Shown here piece by piece: positions 35,017-44,672 of a stretch of 64,000 nt of DNA. The notes below the pieces were generated by a model, which searched no databases, had not been told where the DNA came from, and saw nothing but the letters and a program-made list of their open reading frames with translations. The DNA comes from Oceanobacillus damuensis (GTDB taxonomy: Bacteria; Bacillota; Bacilli; Bacillales; Amphibacillaceae): the NCBI RefSeq assembly GCF_001618145.1, contig NZ_LQNF01000005.1, forward strand, positions 124,001 to 188,000, read 5' to 3'. Numbering within the stretch: position 1 is the first letter of the stretch; every line of letters starts with the position of its first letter. The position numbers and the translations under genes are program-made.

Positions 35017-38000
35017 TCATCCTGCCAGTTCTTTTGCCTCATCCTGGGCTTTTCTTTTTTTCTTCTTAGATAACCTTCCAAATCCATTTCCAGCTGCATT
35101 GAACATTCGATAGACAGCAGGAATCAAGACTAATGTGATCATTGTTGCGAACAGAAGTCCGGAGATGATCACGGTTGCCATCGGTGCCTGATAATTGCCT
35201 GTTGTGCCTGATGCTAACGCAAGTGGGAGCATGCCGCCGATTGTCGTAAATGTCGTCATGAATATCGGCCGCAGACGATCCTTGCCAGCCCTGCTGATTG
35301 CTTCATTTGCAGTAGCTCCCCCTCTTCTTAACTGATTAGCACGGTCAATTAATAATATTACATTGTTTAACACAATACCAATGAGCATAATGATTCCCAT
35401 TCCCGACATCACGCTAAGTTCCCGCTGCGTAATAAACAATCCAAGGATGACGCCAACAATTGTCATTGGGATTACGGACATAACAATTATCGGATGTGCC
35501 AAATGATTAAATTGCACGGACATCACCAAGTACACGAGGAAAATCGATATGACGAGAATCAGAACCATATCATATAGAAGCTCCTGCTGCGTTTCAAGAT
35601 CGCCCCCAGCAGAAATCGTGTAGCCAGCTGGCGTTTCGAAATCATCGATCAGATTCTGTACTTCTCTGTTTACTGTCCCTAAATCGGTATTTTCAATATC
35701 CGCAGAAACTGTTATATAACGCTCTCCATCGATATGCGAAATTTCATTCGGCATATCGACACTACGTAATTGTACAAAATCGGATAGGCTCCTTTCCCCT
35801 TCAGGAGTTGGAACTTCCAGATCAAGCAGGCTTTCCTCATTTACTATTTCTTCATTCCACTTCGCTACTATAGGAACACTTTTTTCATCGATTGCTACTT
35901 CACCAATTGGCATATGGAGAAATGCTTCCTGTATGTATTGGCGAATCTGAATTTCCGATAAACCGGCATCTTCCAACGCTTCTTCGTCCACTTCCACGAC
36001 CTTTTCAACGGAAGTGCGCTCAATCGAATTCGTGACCCCAGTAAGTCCCTCGATACCTTCCAGCTCTTGTGTAAAATCATTTACGAGCACTTGCAGTTCT
36101 TCATAATTTTCACCTTTCATCTGTATTTGAACCGGCTGTCCGGAACTTACAGACATTGCACTCTGAACACTTTTAATCGGGAAATCTTCCTCTAAGTCAC
36201 GCAAGGAGCTTAATATCTCCTCATTGACTTCTTTCTGTTCTCTTGTAATTTCATTGCCTTTGGTCATATTAATCAGCATGTAGAACATGGATCCATCATC
36301 AATAATGTAACTTGTTTCCACATCATCAATTGACGCCAGTGTTTCATTCATTTTCTGCACGACTTCTTCCTGTTCTGCTGCAGAAACTCCTGTCTCAAGG
36401 TCAATCATTAACTCCGCATAGCGATTTAGCACATCCGGCATAATCGTCATTGGAATTTTAAATACGAGAAACATCGATCCTGCGAACATAAGGAAAAAGA
36501 TAAAGATCATTGCTATGCTGTTGCGTTTTTTCTTTACGATCCAGGAAACGAATTCTCCATACCTTTTAACAATGCTTCCTTCTTTCCCCTTATTCTTGAT
36601 GCGGATTTTAAGGAATTTCTCGGACAAGGATGGAATTAAAGTAAAGGATACAATAACCGAGCTGATTAGTGTAACGGCAACCACCGCAGACAGGATGACC
36701 ATAAACTGTCCGACATCTCCGCCCATCAAGCCGATTGGCAAAAATACGACTATTGTGGTCAGCATCGAAGCGATCACTGCCGAAGCAACTTCTCTTGTTC
36801 CTTCCAGCACCGATTCCAATGGTTTTAATCCTTGTTCTTTTTTCTTGTAAATCGACTCTAAAATAACAATTGATGAATCTACCATCATTCCAATACCCAG
36901 ACCAAGGGCAATAAGTGATAGCATATTGAAGCTGTAATCTAAAACCCACATTGTAATAAAGGTTAATAGAATCGAAGTTGGAATGGAGATCCCGATAATG
37001 ACCGTTGCCCGAACATTGCGCAGGAACAACAGTAAGATGACAATTGCCAAAATCCCTCCAATAAGGATATTACTGGAGACCCCATCAATGGATTCTTTTA
37101 CATAATCAGCTTGTGCAACGAGCTCATTTAACTCAAATCCCTTTACCAGTCCTTCATCTCTGATTTGTTGAACTTCTTCCCGGATTGCCTCGGCCATTTC
37201 GATTTGTGTCACATCGGACGTCCGGCCGATTTGAACAAATATAAAATCCTTCGTTCCATCTTTCCAGACATAGGAAGCATTCTCCATTGGCTGTATAGAA
37301 ATATCAGCAATCTCATCCAATTCTATAAAACCTGCCTGTGTTGGAATTTTTATGTTTTCCACATCTTCCATCGAATTTAAATTGGTTTCCCAGCGAATAG
37401 ATGGCTGTGCACCTTGCTCCTCGATTTCCCCTAATGTGGCTTCTGTATTCGTCTGCTGGATAGTGGAAATAACTTGTGAACTATCCAGTGCGTGTTCTGC
37501 CAGCTTATCCCGGTCGAATTCGATGCTCATTTCATTTTCCTGTATTCCCATAAGAGAAACATCTCTTACCTCGGAAAGCTCCTCCAAACGAGGTTCCAGA
37601 ACATCCTCCGCAAAAGCTGTCAGTTCTTCCATTTCCCCATTTGAAACATCCATGTAAAATTCGTAGTTTGCACTTAAACTCATCTGTTCCGCGATTACTT
37701 CTGTAACACCTGCAACATTGGAGGTAACAGTACTTGCAGCAGTCTGGATATCTTTTGAAACTTCCTCACCGAGACCTTTCTCAATCATAATCTGTAAACT
37801 GCTTTGTCCGATTGTGCTCGTGGAATAGATCTCTTCTACACCATCAATTCCGAGAATACTCTGTTCGAGCTGTGTCGTAATTTTTCTTTCCACTTCAATA
37901 GCAGCCATGTCCCCTGCACTGACAGAAATATATGCTCCATCGAACTCTACAGGTGGAAATAGCTCTTCATCAAGATTTGTTAATGAATAACCCCCTAAAA

Positions 38001-38061
38001 TAAGTACTAAAACTGTAGTCAACCCTACCAAAATTTTGCGATTAACAATAAATTTCAGCAA
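35017..38061 (-). CDS. swrC: RND-family efflux transporter (SwrC/AcrB-like)
   Basis: A 1014-residue proton-driven exporter: TM1 at the N-terminus, large extracytoplasmic porter loops (about 35-320 and 550-830), and two sets of membrane helices, with the GLGIGMMVDSSIVILESI region of TM4 carrying the usual proton-relay Asp and a second GIGIVLNN-type segment. Length and N-terminus (ELFPPVEFDG) match SwrC/YerP of B. subtilis, which exports surfactin-like lipopeptides and drugs. The start is TTG 38061 or the adjacent CTG after GGGGAAG. No adaptor protein gene is adjacent. Confidence 0.9.
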   Translation of the reverse strand: MLKFIVNRKILVGLTTVLVLILGGYSLTNLDEELFPPVEFDGAYISVSAGDMAAIEVERKITTQLEQSILGIDGVEEIYSTSTIGQSSLQIMIEKGLGEEVSKDIQTAASTVTSNVAGVTEVIAEQMSLSANYEFYMDVSNGEMEELTAFAEDVLEPRLEELSEVRDVSLMGIQENEMSIEFDRDKLAEHALDSSQVISTIQQTNTEATLGEIEEQGAQPSIRWETNLNSMEDVENIKIPTQAGFIELDEIADISIQPMENASYVWKDGTKDFIFVQIGRTSDVTQIEMAEAIREEVQQIRDEGLVKGFELNELVAQADYVKESIDGVSSNILIGGILAIVILLLFLRNVRATVIIGISIPTSILLTFITMWVLDYSFNMLSLIALGLGIGMMVDSSIVILESIYKKKEQGLKPLESVLEGTREVASAVIASMLTTIVVFLPIGLMGGDVGQFMVILSAVVAVTLISSVIVSFTLIPSLSEKFLKIRIKNKGKEGSIVKRYGEFVSWIVKKKRNSIAMIFIFFLMFAGSMFLVFKIPMTIMPDVLNRYAELMIDLETGVSAAEQEEVVQKMNETLASIDDVETSYIIDDGSMFYMLINMTKGNEITREQKEVNEEILSSLRDLEEDFPIKSVQSAMSVSSGQPVQIQMKGENYEELQVLVNDFTQELEGIEGLTGVTNSIERTSVEKVVEVDEEALEDAGLSEIQIRQYIQEAFLHMPIGEVAIDEKSVPIVAKWNEEIVNEESLLDLEVPTPEGERSLSDFVQLRSVDMPNEISHIDGERYITVSADIENTDLGTVNREVQNLIDDFETPAGYTISAGGDLETQQELLYDMVLILVISIFLVYLVMSVQFNHLAHPIIVMSVIPMTIVGVILGLFITQRELSVMSGMGIIMLIGIVLNNVILLIDRANQLRRGGATANEAISRAGKDRLRPIFMTTFTTIGGMLPLALASGTTGNYQAPMATVIISGLLFATMITLVLIPAVYRMFNAAGNGFGRLSKKKKRKAQDEAKELAG

Positions 38062-38445
38062 TTCTTCCCCGTCCCTCGCTTTTATTTATAAACCCTAAAC
38101 AGTATACTAAAAAAACAGTGCAATTTGTTATAGATCATTCATAATTTACAAAAATTTTAAGTATATAGACCCTGGTCCTTAAGCACCTTTTTTATTTCGG
38201 TTTTAAATGAAACATTCTATAATCACCTGCCATTTCTGATTCTAACTGCCTTTATATTAAACTGTTTTTATTTTTCAGACATTACCCCTCGGCCTGATTT
38301 CATCTAGAACTTTAGACTTAGACGGACATGGGGACGAGAAGATGCCAGATTTCAATATCGGTTGACGCAATACGGCCGTCTTGAAGAAAACCTTCAAGAC
38401 GACCAGTATTTTCATCACAACTTTGACTAGTTTGTATTAACCCAA
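38062..38445. other. Intergenic gap with one hairpin
   Basis: 384 bp. It includes the probable promoter of the RND gene (38090-38200, AT-rich), a degenerate ACATGGGGACGAGAAG stretch (38328-38343) recalling the GGGGACAGG family, and a hairpin GTCTTGAAG / CTTCAAGAC at about 38390-38408 that may end the DUF6438 gene. No coding frame seen. Confidence 0.5.
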
Positions 38446-39036
38446 CTAATCAAAGCTTTCATCGCTTTTCATCACAACATACGGAAATAGCGAGCCTGTT
38501 GTATCTTTCCCGATCTTGTTTACCTTACATTGCATTTCCGGTTCTGCCAGGTTTACTGCCTCTTCTTGATTAGGTGCAGAAACAACATAAGCAGAACCTT
38601 TTGCCCTTATATGATAAATGAATAGGTATTGTTCTACATAATGTTTTGTTCCGATTATTCGCTCCACCCGCTTTTCAAATTTTTCGAGACTCGTAAGTGA
38701 ATGTTTGAGATGATTTTCCCTCTGATCGATATCTCCCAAATAGTGATCGACCTCTTTAACAAAACCATCTTCATATTCAACCCTTGTGATGCAATGTGGC
38801 ATATCTGTAGCGAACAGGTCCCCCTCTTTATAAGTGAATACACGATAATCAAAGCTTTCCAGAAGTGACGCCAGCTGTTGTACTTTTTTTTCAGAAATCT
38901 GAAAGGTTGTCTGCCCCATAAAAGAAACATGACCTTCCCCGTTCCAGTAAACCATTCCATCAGGTGTGACCTCCACTTGATATATCGGACATGTTCCATA
39001 GCATTCAGTACGTTCCAGAGACAATTTTTTAAACAT
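38446..39036 (-). CDS. DUF6438-domain protein
   Basis: A 196-residue soluble protein. The N-terminal half (RTECYGTCPIYQVEVTPDG, then VYWNGEGHV) is the DUF6438 signature with its CYGTCP motif; the C-terminal region is unassigned. Function unknown. It lies 24 bp downstream of a co-directional hypothetical gene, so both are probably co-transcribed. GGAGG is present ten bases before ATG 39036. Confidence 0.8.
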   Translation of the reverse strand: MFKKLSLERTECYGTCPIYQVEVTPDGMVYWNGEGHVSFMGQTTFQISEKKVQQLASLLESFDYRVFTYKEGDLFATDMPHCITRVEYEDGFVKEVDHYLGDIDQRENHLKHSLTSLEKFEKRVERIIGTKHYVEQYLFIYHIRAKGSAYVVSAPNQEEAVNLAEPEMQCKVNKIGKDTTGSLFPYVVMKSDESFD

Positions 39037-39060
39037 CGAATCATAACCTCCTGGAAAATT

Positions 39061-39507
39061 TTAATTTTTACGTTGCCGGAATTCCAAGACCTTTCCTTTT
39101 TTTTCATCAAAAATACCTTTTAGCCGTGCAATTACCCAGACTCCATCCGTACCAAGGATGCTCATCACATAGTCCATACCGGCAGGAGTGCCAAATATCA
39201 AGCGGTCCAGTTCCTTATCATCATATTTCGGATGGCTCAGCTGATAATAAATCCCGAGTCTTACCGTTTCACTTATAATGTTGTCTGACGCTGTGTCGTA
39301 TAAGTACCAATCATCGAAATGAATATTCTTCACGACGCCAAGACCTAAAATATTTATTAGTGCGTAATCAATGCGAAGATTTCCCACCCCATACAGCCTT
39401 TCCACCGCTCCTTCTGTAAATGTCGTATCTGTAACCACTTCAAAATCCACTCCGTTAACCAGTTCCGTTGCATCGAGAAAGAACATTTCTTTTTGCTTCA
39501 CGTTCAC
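39061..39507 (-). CDS. Hypothetical protein, paralogue of 48010-48450
   Basis: A 148-residue protein with no recognised family. It is a clear paralogue of the protein at 48010-48450: shared segments include EGAVERLYGV, LGVVKN, GIYYQ, YDDKELDR and KKGKVLEFR, at the same spacing. No signal peptide or membrane segment. Starts with GTG seven bases after AGGAGGG. Upstream of the DUF6438 gene in a likely two-gene operon. Confidence 0.78.
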   Translation of the reverse strand: MNVKQKEMFFLDATELVNGVDFEVVTDTTFTEGAVERLYGVGNLRIDYALINILGLGVVKNIHFDDWYLYDTASDNIISETVRLGIYYQLSHPKYDDKELDRLIFGTPAGMDYVMSILGTDGVWVIARLKGIFDEKKGKVLEFRQRKN

Positions 39508-39841
39508 TTGAATCCCTCCTGAGAATAAATAGTTACGCTGCTACGCGATTTTTATTTCGGTTGTATACTCTTTTTCAGCGCTGCTGTTTGTCTTTACCCA
39601 AGTTTAACAGGGTGGTTATACAATTTAGCGCTCAGGACAGGTGTTTGGGTATTTGAAAGGGTGTTCCGGAAATATTTCCTAAATTTATCTGCTGAAAAGA
39701 AATAAGGCAGGAAATACAGCAATATATTTCTATTTTAACGGTATCACACTATTCTTGTGCCGTTTGACAACTCTTAAGTTATGAAGCTGTTTCTTTTAAT
39801 GAAATAAAAAAAGCCGCCATATTGACAGCATAAATTCCCAA
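39508..39841. other. Gap without a recognisable feature
   Basis: 334 bp of AT-rich sequence between two minus-strand genes. It probably contains the promoter of the hypothetical gene pair, but no clear hexamers, hairpin or repeat was picked out. Confidence 0.4.
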
Positions 39842-40390
39842 TTACATCTCATTTTTTAAAATTCCATAATACACCAAGTCCTCATATCGATTTTCCTTCA
39901 TGACATGTTCTCTTAAAACACCTTCCTTTCTCATGCCTATTTTGTGTAAAACTCTGCCAGAAGCCGGATTTGAGTTAAAGTGACGAGCATATACTTTATG
40001 CAATTGCTTTTCAATAAAGGCAAATTTGAGTATAGAATGGGACGCCTCGGTAGCATAACCGCTCCCCCAGAATTCCTCCCCAATCCAAAAGGCAATTTCA
40101 CCATGATTAAATTTTTGATTGTTAGATAATGCTATTGCTCCATATAATTTACCTGTTATTTTATCTGTAACGGCAAATTCATAGGATCTGTTATCATTAA
40201 AGTTAGAAACATGATTTTCTATCCAGGATAGAGCATCCGTTATCACATATGGATATGGCAAATACAAAGTATTTTTATAAATATTATAATTGTTACAAAG
40301 CTTGGTAACCTCTGTCGCATCAGAGGTTTCAAACAGCCTTAACATTAATCTTTCAGCAGAAATGGTTTTATTTTGGCGATCGTAAATCAA
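39842..40390 (-). CDS. GNAT acetyltransferase (RimJ/RimL type)
   Basis: A 182-residue N-acetyltransferase: LRLFETSDATEVTKL, the acetyl-CoA-binding region GSGYATEASHSILKFAF and the closing HKVYARHFNSNPASGRVLHKIG typical of the RimJ/RimL (ribosomal-protein-serine) subfamily. The true acceptor is unknown. Starts with TTG seven bases after GGGGG. It lies 21 bp downstream of the frameshifted lipoprotein gene. Confidence 0.88.
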   Translation of the reverse strand: MIYDRQNKTISAERLMLRLFETSDATEVTKLCNNYNIYKNTLYLPYPYVITDALSWIENHVSNFNDNRSYEFAVTDKITGKLYGAIALSNNQKFNHGEIAFWIGEEFWGSGYATEASHSILKFAFIEKQLHKVYARHFNSNPASGRVLHKIGMRKEGVLREHVMKENRYEDLVYYGILKNEM

Positions 40391-40411
40391 TTGGATTCCC
40401 CCAGTATATGC

Positions 40412-40898
40412 TTATTTCTTTACCTGTTGGAAACTTTCATCATAGACTCGTAATCCACCAGACATCCCAAAAGGAATTTCTCTATTTTTTTCTTTAACAT
40501 AACCTTTTAGCTCAATACTTGGATTTTCAATATCAAGTAAATCTGTGCTGGTAAAAACCTCACTTATGGGGGCCGAGACAGTGAACTGCATTGTTTTATC
40601 TGCATTGAGGTTTGCTGGTCTCCCTATGTTATCTGGTATTCCTTCAATCACAAATGGATTGCTCTTAGTCCCATTTGGTGTTTTTATAGGGTAACTCAAA
40701 TGAAACGTCAGATGGGTTAAGTCAAAACCAGATTCATTAGATATTTCAATTGTATATGTTAAACCCTTCCGTTGATTCAGTTTTGACTACATTAAAAATG
40801 ATATTTTCATCACTAAATTGTTCCTGCTTTGCTGAACATCCAAATATTGCAGCAAGTAAAATAGGAAAACTGATTAAAATCAAATACTCTTTCTTCAC
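40412..40898 (-). pseudogene. Lipoprotein gene with a frameshift
   Basis: Starts at GTG 40898 after GGTGGGG, encoding a lipoprotein signal (KKEYLILISFPILLAAIFGC) and about 30 further residues up to VVKTESTE. At about 40764-40767 the frame is lost: the starting frame soon ends in FNIYN-stop, while the other frame continues with LTYTIEISNESGFDLTHL and runs to 40412 (95 residues from an internal ATG at 40699). One extra base in a G-run explains it. The C-terminal part looks like an immunoglobulin-like beta domain. Function unknown. Confidence 0.75.
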
Positions 40899-41311
40899 TT
40901 TATCCCCACCAATCTGAAATACAATCCTACTATCACTTTCTCCCCTTTTATACTACCATAATATTCAAAAAATTCTTACTGAAGAAAAAGACAACCATTT
41001 TTGCTGATTTAAAATACTAAAATGCCTGATTTCTATCTTTATCCATTATCTCCAAGTATAATTTTTTATCCCTCGCCCAATCAACAAATTTTTCTTGTTC
41101 AAGACTGCACTAATACGGAGCAAAATGAAGGAAATTATCGGCTTCCCTACTAAAAGCGGGCATTTTCAGACTCTATGTTCTATATGCACAAAAATAACAG
41201 AATACACTGGTTGATTTATATAAAGAAAAAATATAAAATTTTAAGTTAGTTGTTGCTTAATTTACGTTATAGGAAAAGCAGCAAATAAGTAATAAAGGAG
41301 TTTTATACATC
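40899..41311. other. Intergenic gap upstream of the OpuAC-like gene
   Basis: 413 bp, AT-rich. The part near 41200-41290 probably holds the promoter of the substrate-binding protein. At about 41053-41142 (minus strand) a 29-codon open stretch (LEQEKFVDWARDKKLYLEIM) looks like the end of a lost gene, but has no start. Confidence 0.4.
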
Positions 41312-42247
41312 ATGTTTAATTTCAGACTGAAGAGATTGGGAATCATTGCTGGTTTATCTTTATCACTTGCAGCTGCTGGTTGTGGCCAAGAAGATACAGA
41401 TGATACCGCGAGTGCGAGCGATGGTGCAGATGAGGCTAGCACAAATGTTAGTGAAGAAATGGAATATACCATTACTGGTGTTGAACCTGGTGCAGGGCAA
41501 ACGGAAACTACTGACAATGCTATAGCTGCGTATGAAAGTCTTGCTGGCTGGGAACAGGAATCAGCATCGACAGCTGCAATGTTAACTGAATTGGGTGAAG
41601 CCATCGAAAATGAAGAACCAATAATTGTCACAGGATGGTCACCTCACTATAAATTTGCCAAATATGATCTTAAGTACTTAGAAGATCCTAAAGGTATGTT
41701 TGGAGAAGAAGAACATATTACAACAATCGTACGAAAAGGCTTAAAAGATGATATGCCTAACGCCCATACGATTCTTGATAGAATCCATTTGGAACTATCC
41801 GCAATGGAATCAGCCATGCTTAAAGCTCAAGAAATGAATTTTGAATATGAAAAAGTAGCCCAGCAATGGGTGGATGATAATACCGAAACAGTTGCAGAAT
41901 GGACAGAAGGTGTTGAGCCTGTAGACGGCACTTCTATAGAACTGGCGACAACTCAATGGGATGACGCACTTTTCACAGCTAATGTAGCTAAAATAGTATT
42001 AGAACAACAAGGGTTTAATGTTACGCTTACACCAGTTGACCCGGCTATTTTATTTGAAGCAATTGCAACAGGCGATGCGGATGCTTCTCTGTCTCCATGG
42101 ATGCCTGCAACTCACGGTGCTTTCTATGCAAAGTATGAAGACGATTTTGAGGACTTAGGAGCAAACCTTGAAGGTGCCAAAATAGGAGTGGTCGTACCTT
42201 CTTATATGGACATCGACTCCATTGAAGATCTGGAACCAAAAGAGTAA
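41312..42247 (+). CDS. Glycine betaine-type ABC substrate-binding lipoprotein (OpuAC-like)
   Basis: A 311-residue lipoprotein with lipobox AAGC (Cys24), an acidic linker and the OpuAC fold. As in B. subtilis OpuAC the two lobes are in permuted order: GVEPGAGQTETTDNAI, ITGWSPHYKFAKYDLKYL first, and ELATTQWDDALFTANVAK, TGDADASLSPWMPATH second. The tryptophans of the betaine cage region are present. It should deliver glycine betaine or a similar osmoprotectant, but neither an ATPase nor a permease gene is nearby, so it must work with a system encoded elsewhere. Confidence 0.9.
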   Translation: MFNFRLKRLGIIAGLSLSLAAAGCGQEDTDDTASASDGADEASTNVSEEMEYTITGVEPGAGQTETTDNAIAAYESLAGWEQESASTAAMLTELGEAIENEEPIIVTGWSPHYKFAKYDLKYLEDPKGMFGEEEHITTIVRKGLKDDMPNAHTILDRIHLELSAMESAMLKAQEMNFEYEKVAQQWVDDNTETVAEWTEGVEPVDGTSIELATTQWDDALFTANVAKIVLEQQGFNVTLTPVDPAILFEAIATGDADASLSPWMPATHGAFYAKYEDDFEDLGANLEGAKIGVVVPSYMDIDSIEDLEPKE

Positions 42248-42283
42248 GTACACTTAATTGAGAAAAACAAGGGTTATATAAAT

Positions 42284-42325
42284 AGACACCCCATCAGGTA
42301 TCCCGGATACTTTGATAGGGTGTCT
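42284..42325 (+). terminator. Terminator of the OpuAC-like gene
   Basis: AGACACCC / GGGTGTCT stem with an inner ATCAGGTATCC / GGATACTTTGAT arm; then TCAT. 36 bases past the stop codon. Confidence 0.7.
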
Positions 42326-42345
42326 TCATATGACTACAGGGAATA

Positions 42346-42579
42346 TTAACGTAACTCTTCATACGCGAGAAGGAATTGCCGGTAACTTTCTTTTCCTAAT
42401 GTCTTTGTATCATTTCTGAACAATCGTTGAAAAGTCACTTCCTTCGCTTGTTCAACAGGGCATTGCATTGTGTTCATGACTAATGTTAAATACGAAATAA
42501 AATATTCTTTCCTTAGAGCACCACCATGATTAATAACCACTTTATTACCTACCTTCTTTGTAAATGAAAAAGCTATCAT
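42346..42579 (-). CDS. Hypothetical protein, 77 aa
   Basis: A small soluble protein with no recognised family. Its ATG (42579) overlaps the stop of the acetyltransferase gene (ATGA), which suggests translational coupling and supports it being real; composition is ordinary. Confidence 0.6.
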   Translation of the reverse strand: MIAFSFTKKVGNKVVINHGGALRKEYFISYLTLVMNTMQCPVEQAKEVTFQRLFRNDTKTLGKESYRQFLLAYEELR

Positions 42580-43061
42580 AATTTTTTCTCGAGCAGTATA
42601 ACATCTCTCCATACACCATCAAGTTGAGCAATCTTTTCCCTTCTGCCCACTTCACTGAATCCGAATTTCTTATGCATTGCCAAGCTCGCCCGATTTTCAG
42701 GAAAAATACTCGATTGAAGGGTCCACATTCGCTGTTCTTTGCCATAGTTAATGATGGATTTCATGAGAAGTGACCCAATTCCCTTATTTTTAAAGGTAGA
42801 ATCAATATATATGCTAAGTTCAGCAACCCCACGATATACATACCTGGAAGAATAGGGAGACAAGGCAACCCACCCCACTATTTTTTCATCTATACAAGCC
42901 ACGAATCGCCCATTATCCAGATGGTTCCTGTCCCAATTCTCCCAAGATGGAGCTTCCGTTTCAAAGGTCGCATTTCTTGTTTCCATCCCTTGTATATAAA
43001 TATTTTTTACTGATTCCCAGTCTTCCTTCTTTATTGTTCGAAGTCCTATTATTTCCTGCAT
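42576..43061 (-). CDS. GNAT acetyltransferase (phosphinothricin acetyltransferase-like)
   Basis: A 161-residue GNAT enzyme of the PAT/Bar/YwnH type: LRTIKKEDWESVKNIYIQG, ETEAPSWENWDRNH (substrate side), RGVAELSIYIDSTFKNKGIG (acetyl-CoA pyrophosphate loop) and ENRASLAMHKKFGFSEVG. Relatives acetylate phosphinothricin or methionine sulfoximine-type amines. Start uncertain: ATG 43061 is used; in-frame ATGs at 43070 and 43097 are possible. Overlaps the small downstream gene. Confidence 0.87.
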   Translation of the reverse strand: MQEIIGLRTIKKEDWESVKNIYIQGMETRNATFETEAPSWENWDRNHLDNGRFVACIDEKIVGWVALSPYSSRYVYRGVAELSIYIDSTFKNKGIGSLLMKSIINYGKEQRMWTLQSSIFPENRASLAMHKKFGFSEVGRREKIAQLDGVWRDVILLEKKL

Positions 43062-43129
43062 CTGATTCATCCTAACAAATGATTTGGAGAAAGGCATACA
43101 TTTTCGCTTCTTCTGCTTGTATTATATTC

Positions 43130-43306
43130 CTAGCCTTCTGACTTTTTAATCATCACTTGTCGAATCAACATCACAACTGCTGCTAACAACAAAACTAATA
43201 TCGGTCTTTCACTTCTTTCAGTAAAGAAATAAATAAATAGACTTCCTATACATACAAGAATCAAACAAAATATTGTTACTATTATTTTTGGACTTTTCAC
43301 ATCCAT
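43130..43306 (-). CDS. Small two-helix membrane protein, 58 aa or shorter
   Basis: A 58-codon frame encoding two hydrophobic helices (IIVTIFCLILVCIGSLFIYF and PILVLLLAAVVMLI) joined by TERSER, ending KKSEG. With ATG 43306 the GGGGG site is too close; the in-frame GTG at 43300 has it six bases upstream and may be the real start (56 aa). Function unknown. Confidence 0.6.
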   Translation of the reverse strand: MDVKSPKIIVTIFCLILVCIGSLFIYFFTERSERPILVLLLAAVVMLIRQVMIKKSEG

Positions 43307-43457
43307 CCCCCGTTTTCAAATATAAGTTGTACTAATGTCTATTTTTACCTTTCTTGCACTTAAATACTGCCAGAAAGTTTAACAACACTTCTTACAATCT
43401 TCATATATTTTATCATAACTTTCTAATTATTCATCAGACTGATTGCAAAAAACAAAC

Positions 43458-43492
43458 CATGCCAATGGGCTTAACCCATTGGCATGATTTTA
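43458..43492. terminator. Bidirectional terminator downstream of trpB
   Basis: Perfect 12-bp stem CATGCCAATGGG / CCCATTGGCATG with a five-base loop; T-runs follow in both directions (GTTTGTTTTTT on the minus strand). Confidence 0.88.
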
Positions 43493-43508
43493 TTTTGCGG
43501 GATATTTT

Positions 43509-44672
43509 CTATTTCAACATATCATACACCTGGTTAACATCCTTATCTCCTCTACCGGAAAGATTAACGATAATCACATCATCTTCAGCTAGTTCTGTTG
43601 CCAGCTTCATGGCATGTGCGACGGCGTGAGAGCTTTCTAAAGCCGGTATGATTCCTTCTATTTTTGATAAGTCCTGAAATGCTTGCAGTGCTTCCTGGCC
43701 TGTTGCGGTTACATATTCCCCTCTGCCAGTCGAGTTCAAATAGCTGTGTTCCGGGCCAACTCCTTGATAATCAAGTCCTGCAGCGATGGAATTCGTCGGT
43801 TTGGGATCTCCATTTTCATCCAGCAAGGTCAATGATCGATATCCTTGGAAAACTGCTGGAATACCTTGTGAGATGGATGGTGCTTCTGCAGGCTCCACTC
43901 CGATTAATCGAACTTCTTTATCATCGATATAGTTGGCGAAAGCACCAATTGCATTACTTCCTCCACCCGCACAGGCAACTATGGCAGTCGGCAATTTCCC
44001 TTCTTTCTCAAGAATCTGCTTTTTCGATTCTTCACTGATAACCGATTGGAAATACTTTACCATCTCCGGATACGGATACGGCCCAACAGCAGAACCGATT
44101 AAGTAGAAGGTGTCTTCCTGATTTGCGACAAGGTCGGCAAACGCTTCATCGACAGCTTCCTTCAGTCTCCCGCGTCCTTTATTGACCGCAACCACTTCAG
44201 CACCGAGCAATTCCATCCGAAATACATTCAATGCTTGTCTTTCCGTATCCACTTTTCCCATGTAAATCGTACATGGCAGTCCTACCATCGCACTCGCTGT
44301 CGCTGTTGCAACACCATGCTGGCCTGCACCTGTTTCCGCAATGATCCGTTTCTTGCCCATTCGTTTTGCGAGAAGAATTTGTCCAAGCGCATTATTGATT
44401 TTATGTGCCCCTGTATGGTTCAGGTCCTCCCGTTTCAGATAAATTTTTGCTCCGCCAATTTTATCCGTAAGATTTTTTGCCAACGTCAGTGGATTTTCAC
44501 GCCCCACATATTCTTTTAGATAATAGCGATACTCCTCCAGAAATTTTGGATCGTCTTTATATTTATGAAATTCACTTCCGATTTTATCCAATGGACGTTT
44601 CAGTTCATCCGGCACAAAACTGCCACCAAACTCACCAAAATACCCTTGCTCAACTACACTCTCTCTACTCAT
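43509..44672 (-). CDS. trpB: Tryptophan synthase beta subunit
   Basis: A 387-residue PLP enzyme converting indole plus serine to tryptophan. Motifs: REDLNHTGAHKINNA with the PLP lysine (Lys91), the catalytic Glu in AETGAGQHG, the phosphate-binding CAGGGSNAIG and the C-terminal LSGRGDKD. It is a TrpB1-type protein, normally paired with TrpA, yet no other trp gene is adjacent. No T-box or TRAP-like leader was seen upstream. Confidence 0.95.
   Translation of the reverse strand: MSRESVVEQGYFGEFGGSFVPDELKRPLDKIGSEFHKYKDDPKFLEEYRYYLKEYVGRENPLTLAKNLTDKIGGAKIYLKREDLNHTGAHKINNALGQILLAKRMGKKRIIAETGAGQHGVATATASAMVGLPCTIYMGKVDTERQALNVFRMELLGAEVVAVNKGRGRLKEAVDEAFADLVANQEDTFYLIGSAVGPYPYPEMVKYFQSVISEESKKQILEKEGKLPTAIVACAGGGSNAIGAFANYIDDKEVRLIGVEPAEAPSISQGIPAVFQGYRSLTLLDENGDPKPTNSIAAGLDYQGVGPEHSYLNSTGRGEYVTATGQEALQAFQDLSKIEGIIPALESSHAVAHAMKLATELAEDDVIIVNLSGRGDKDVNQVYDMLK

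Noticed and set aside
41053-41142. A 29-codon minus-strand stretch resembling the end of a protein
   Set aside because: It has a stop just upstream, no start codon and no recognised family; at most a gene remnant.
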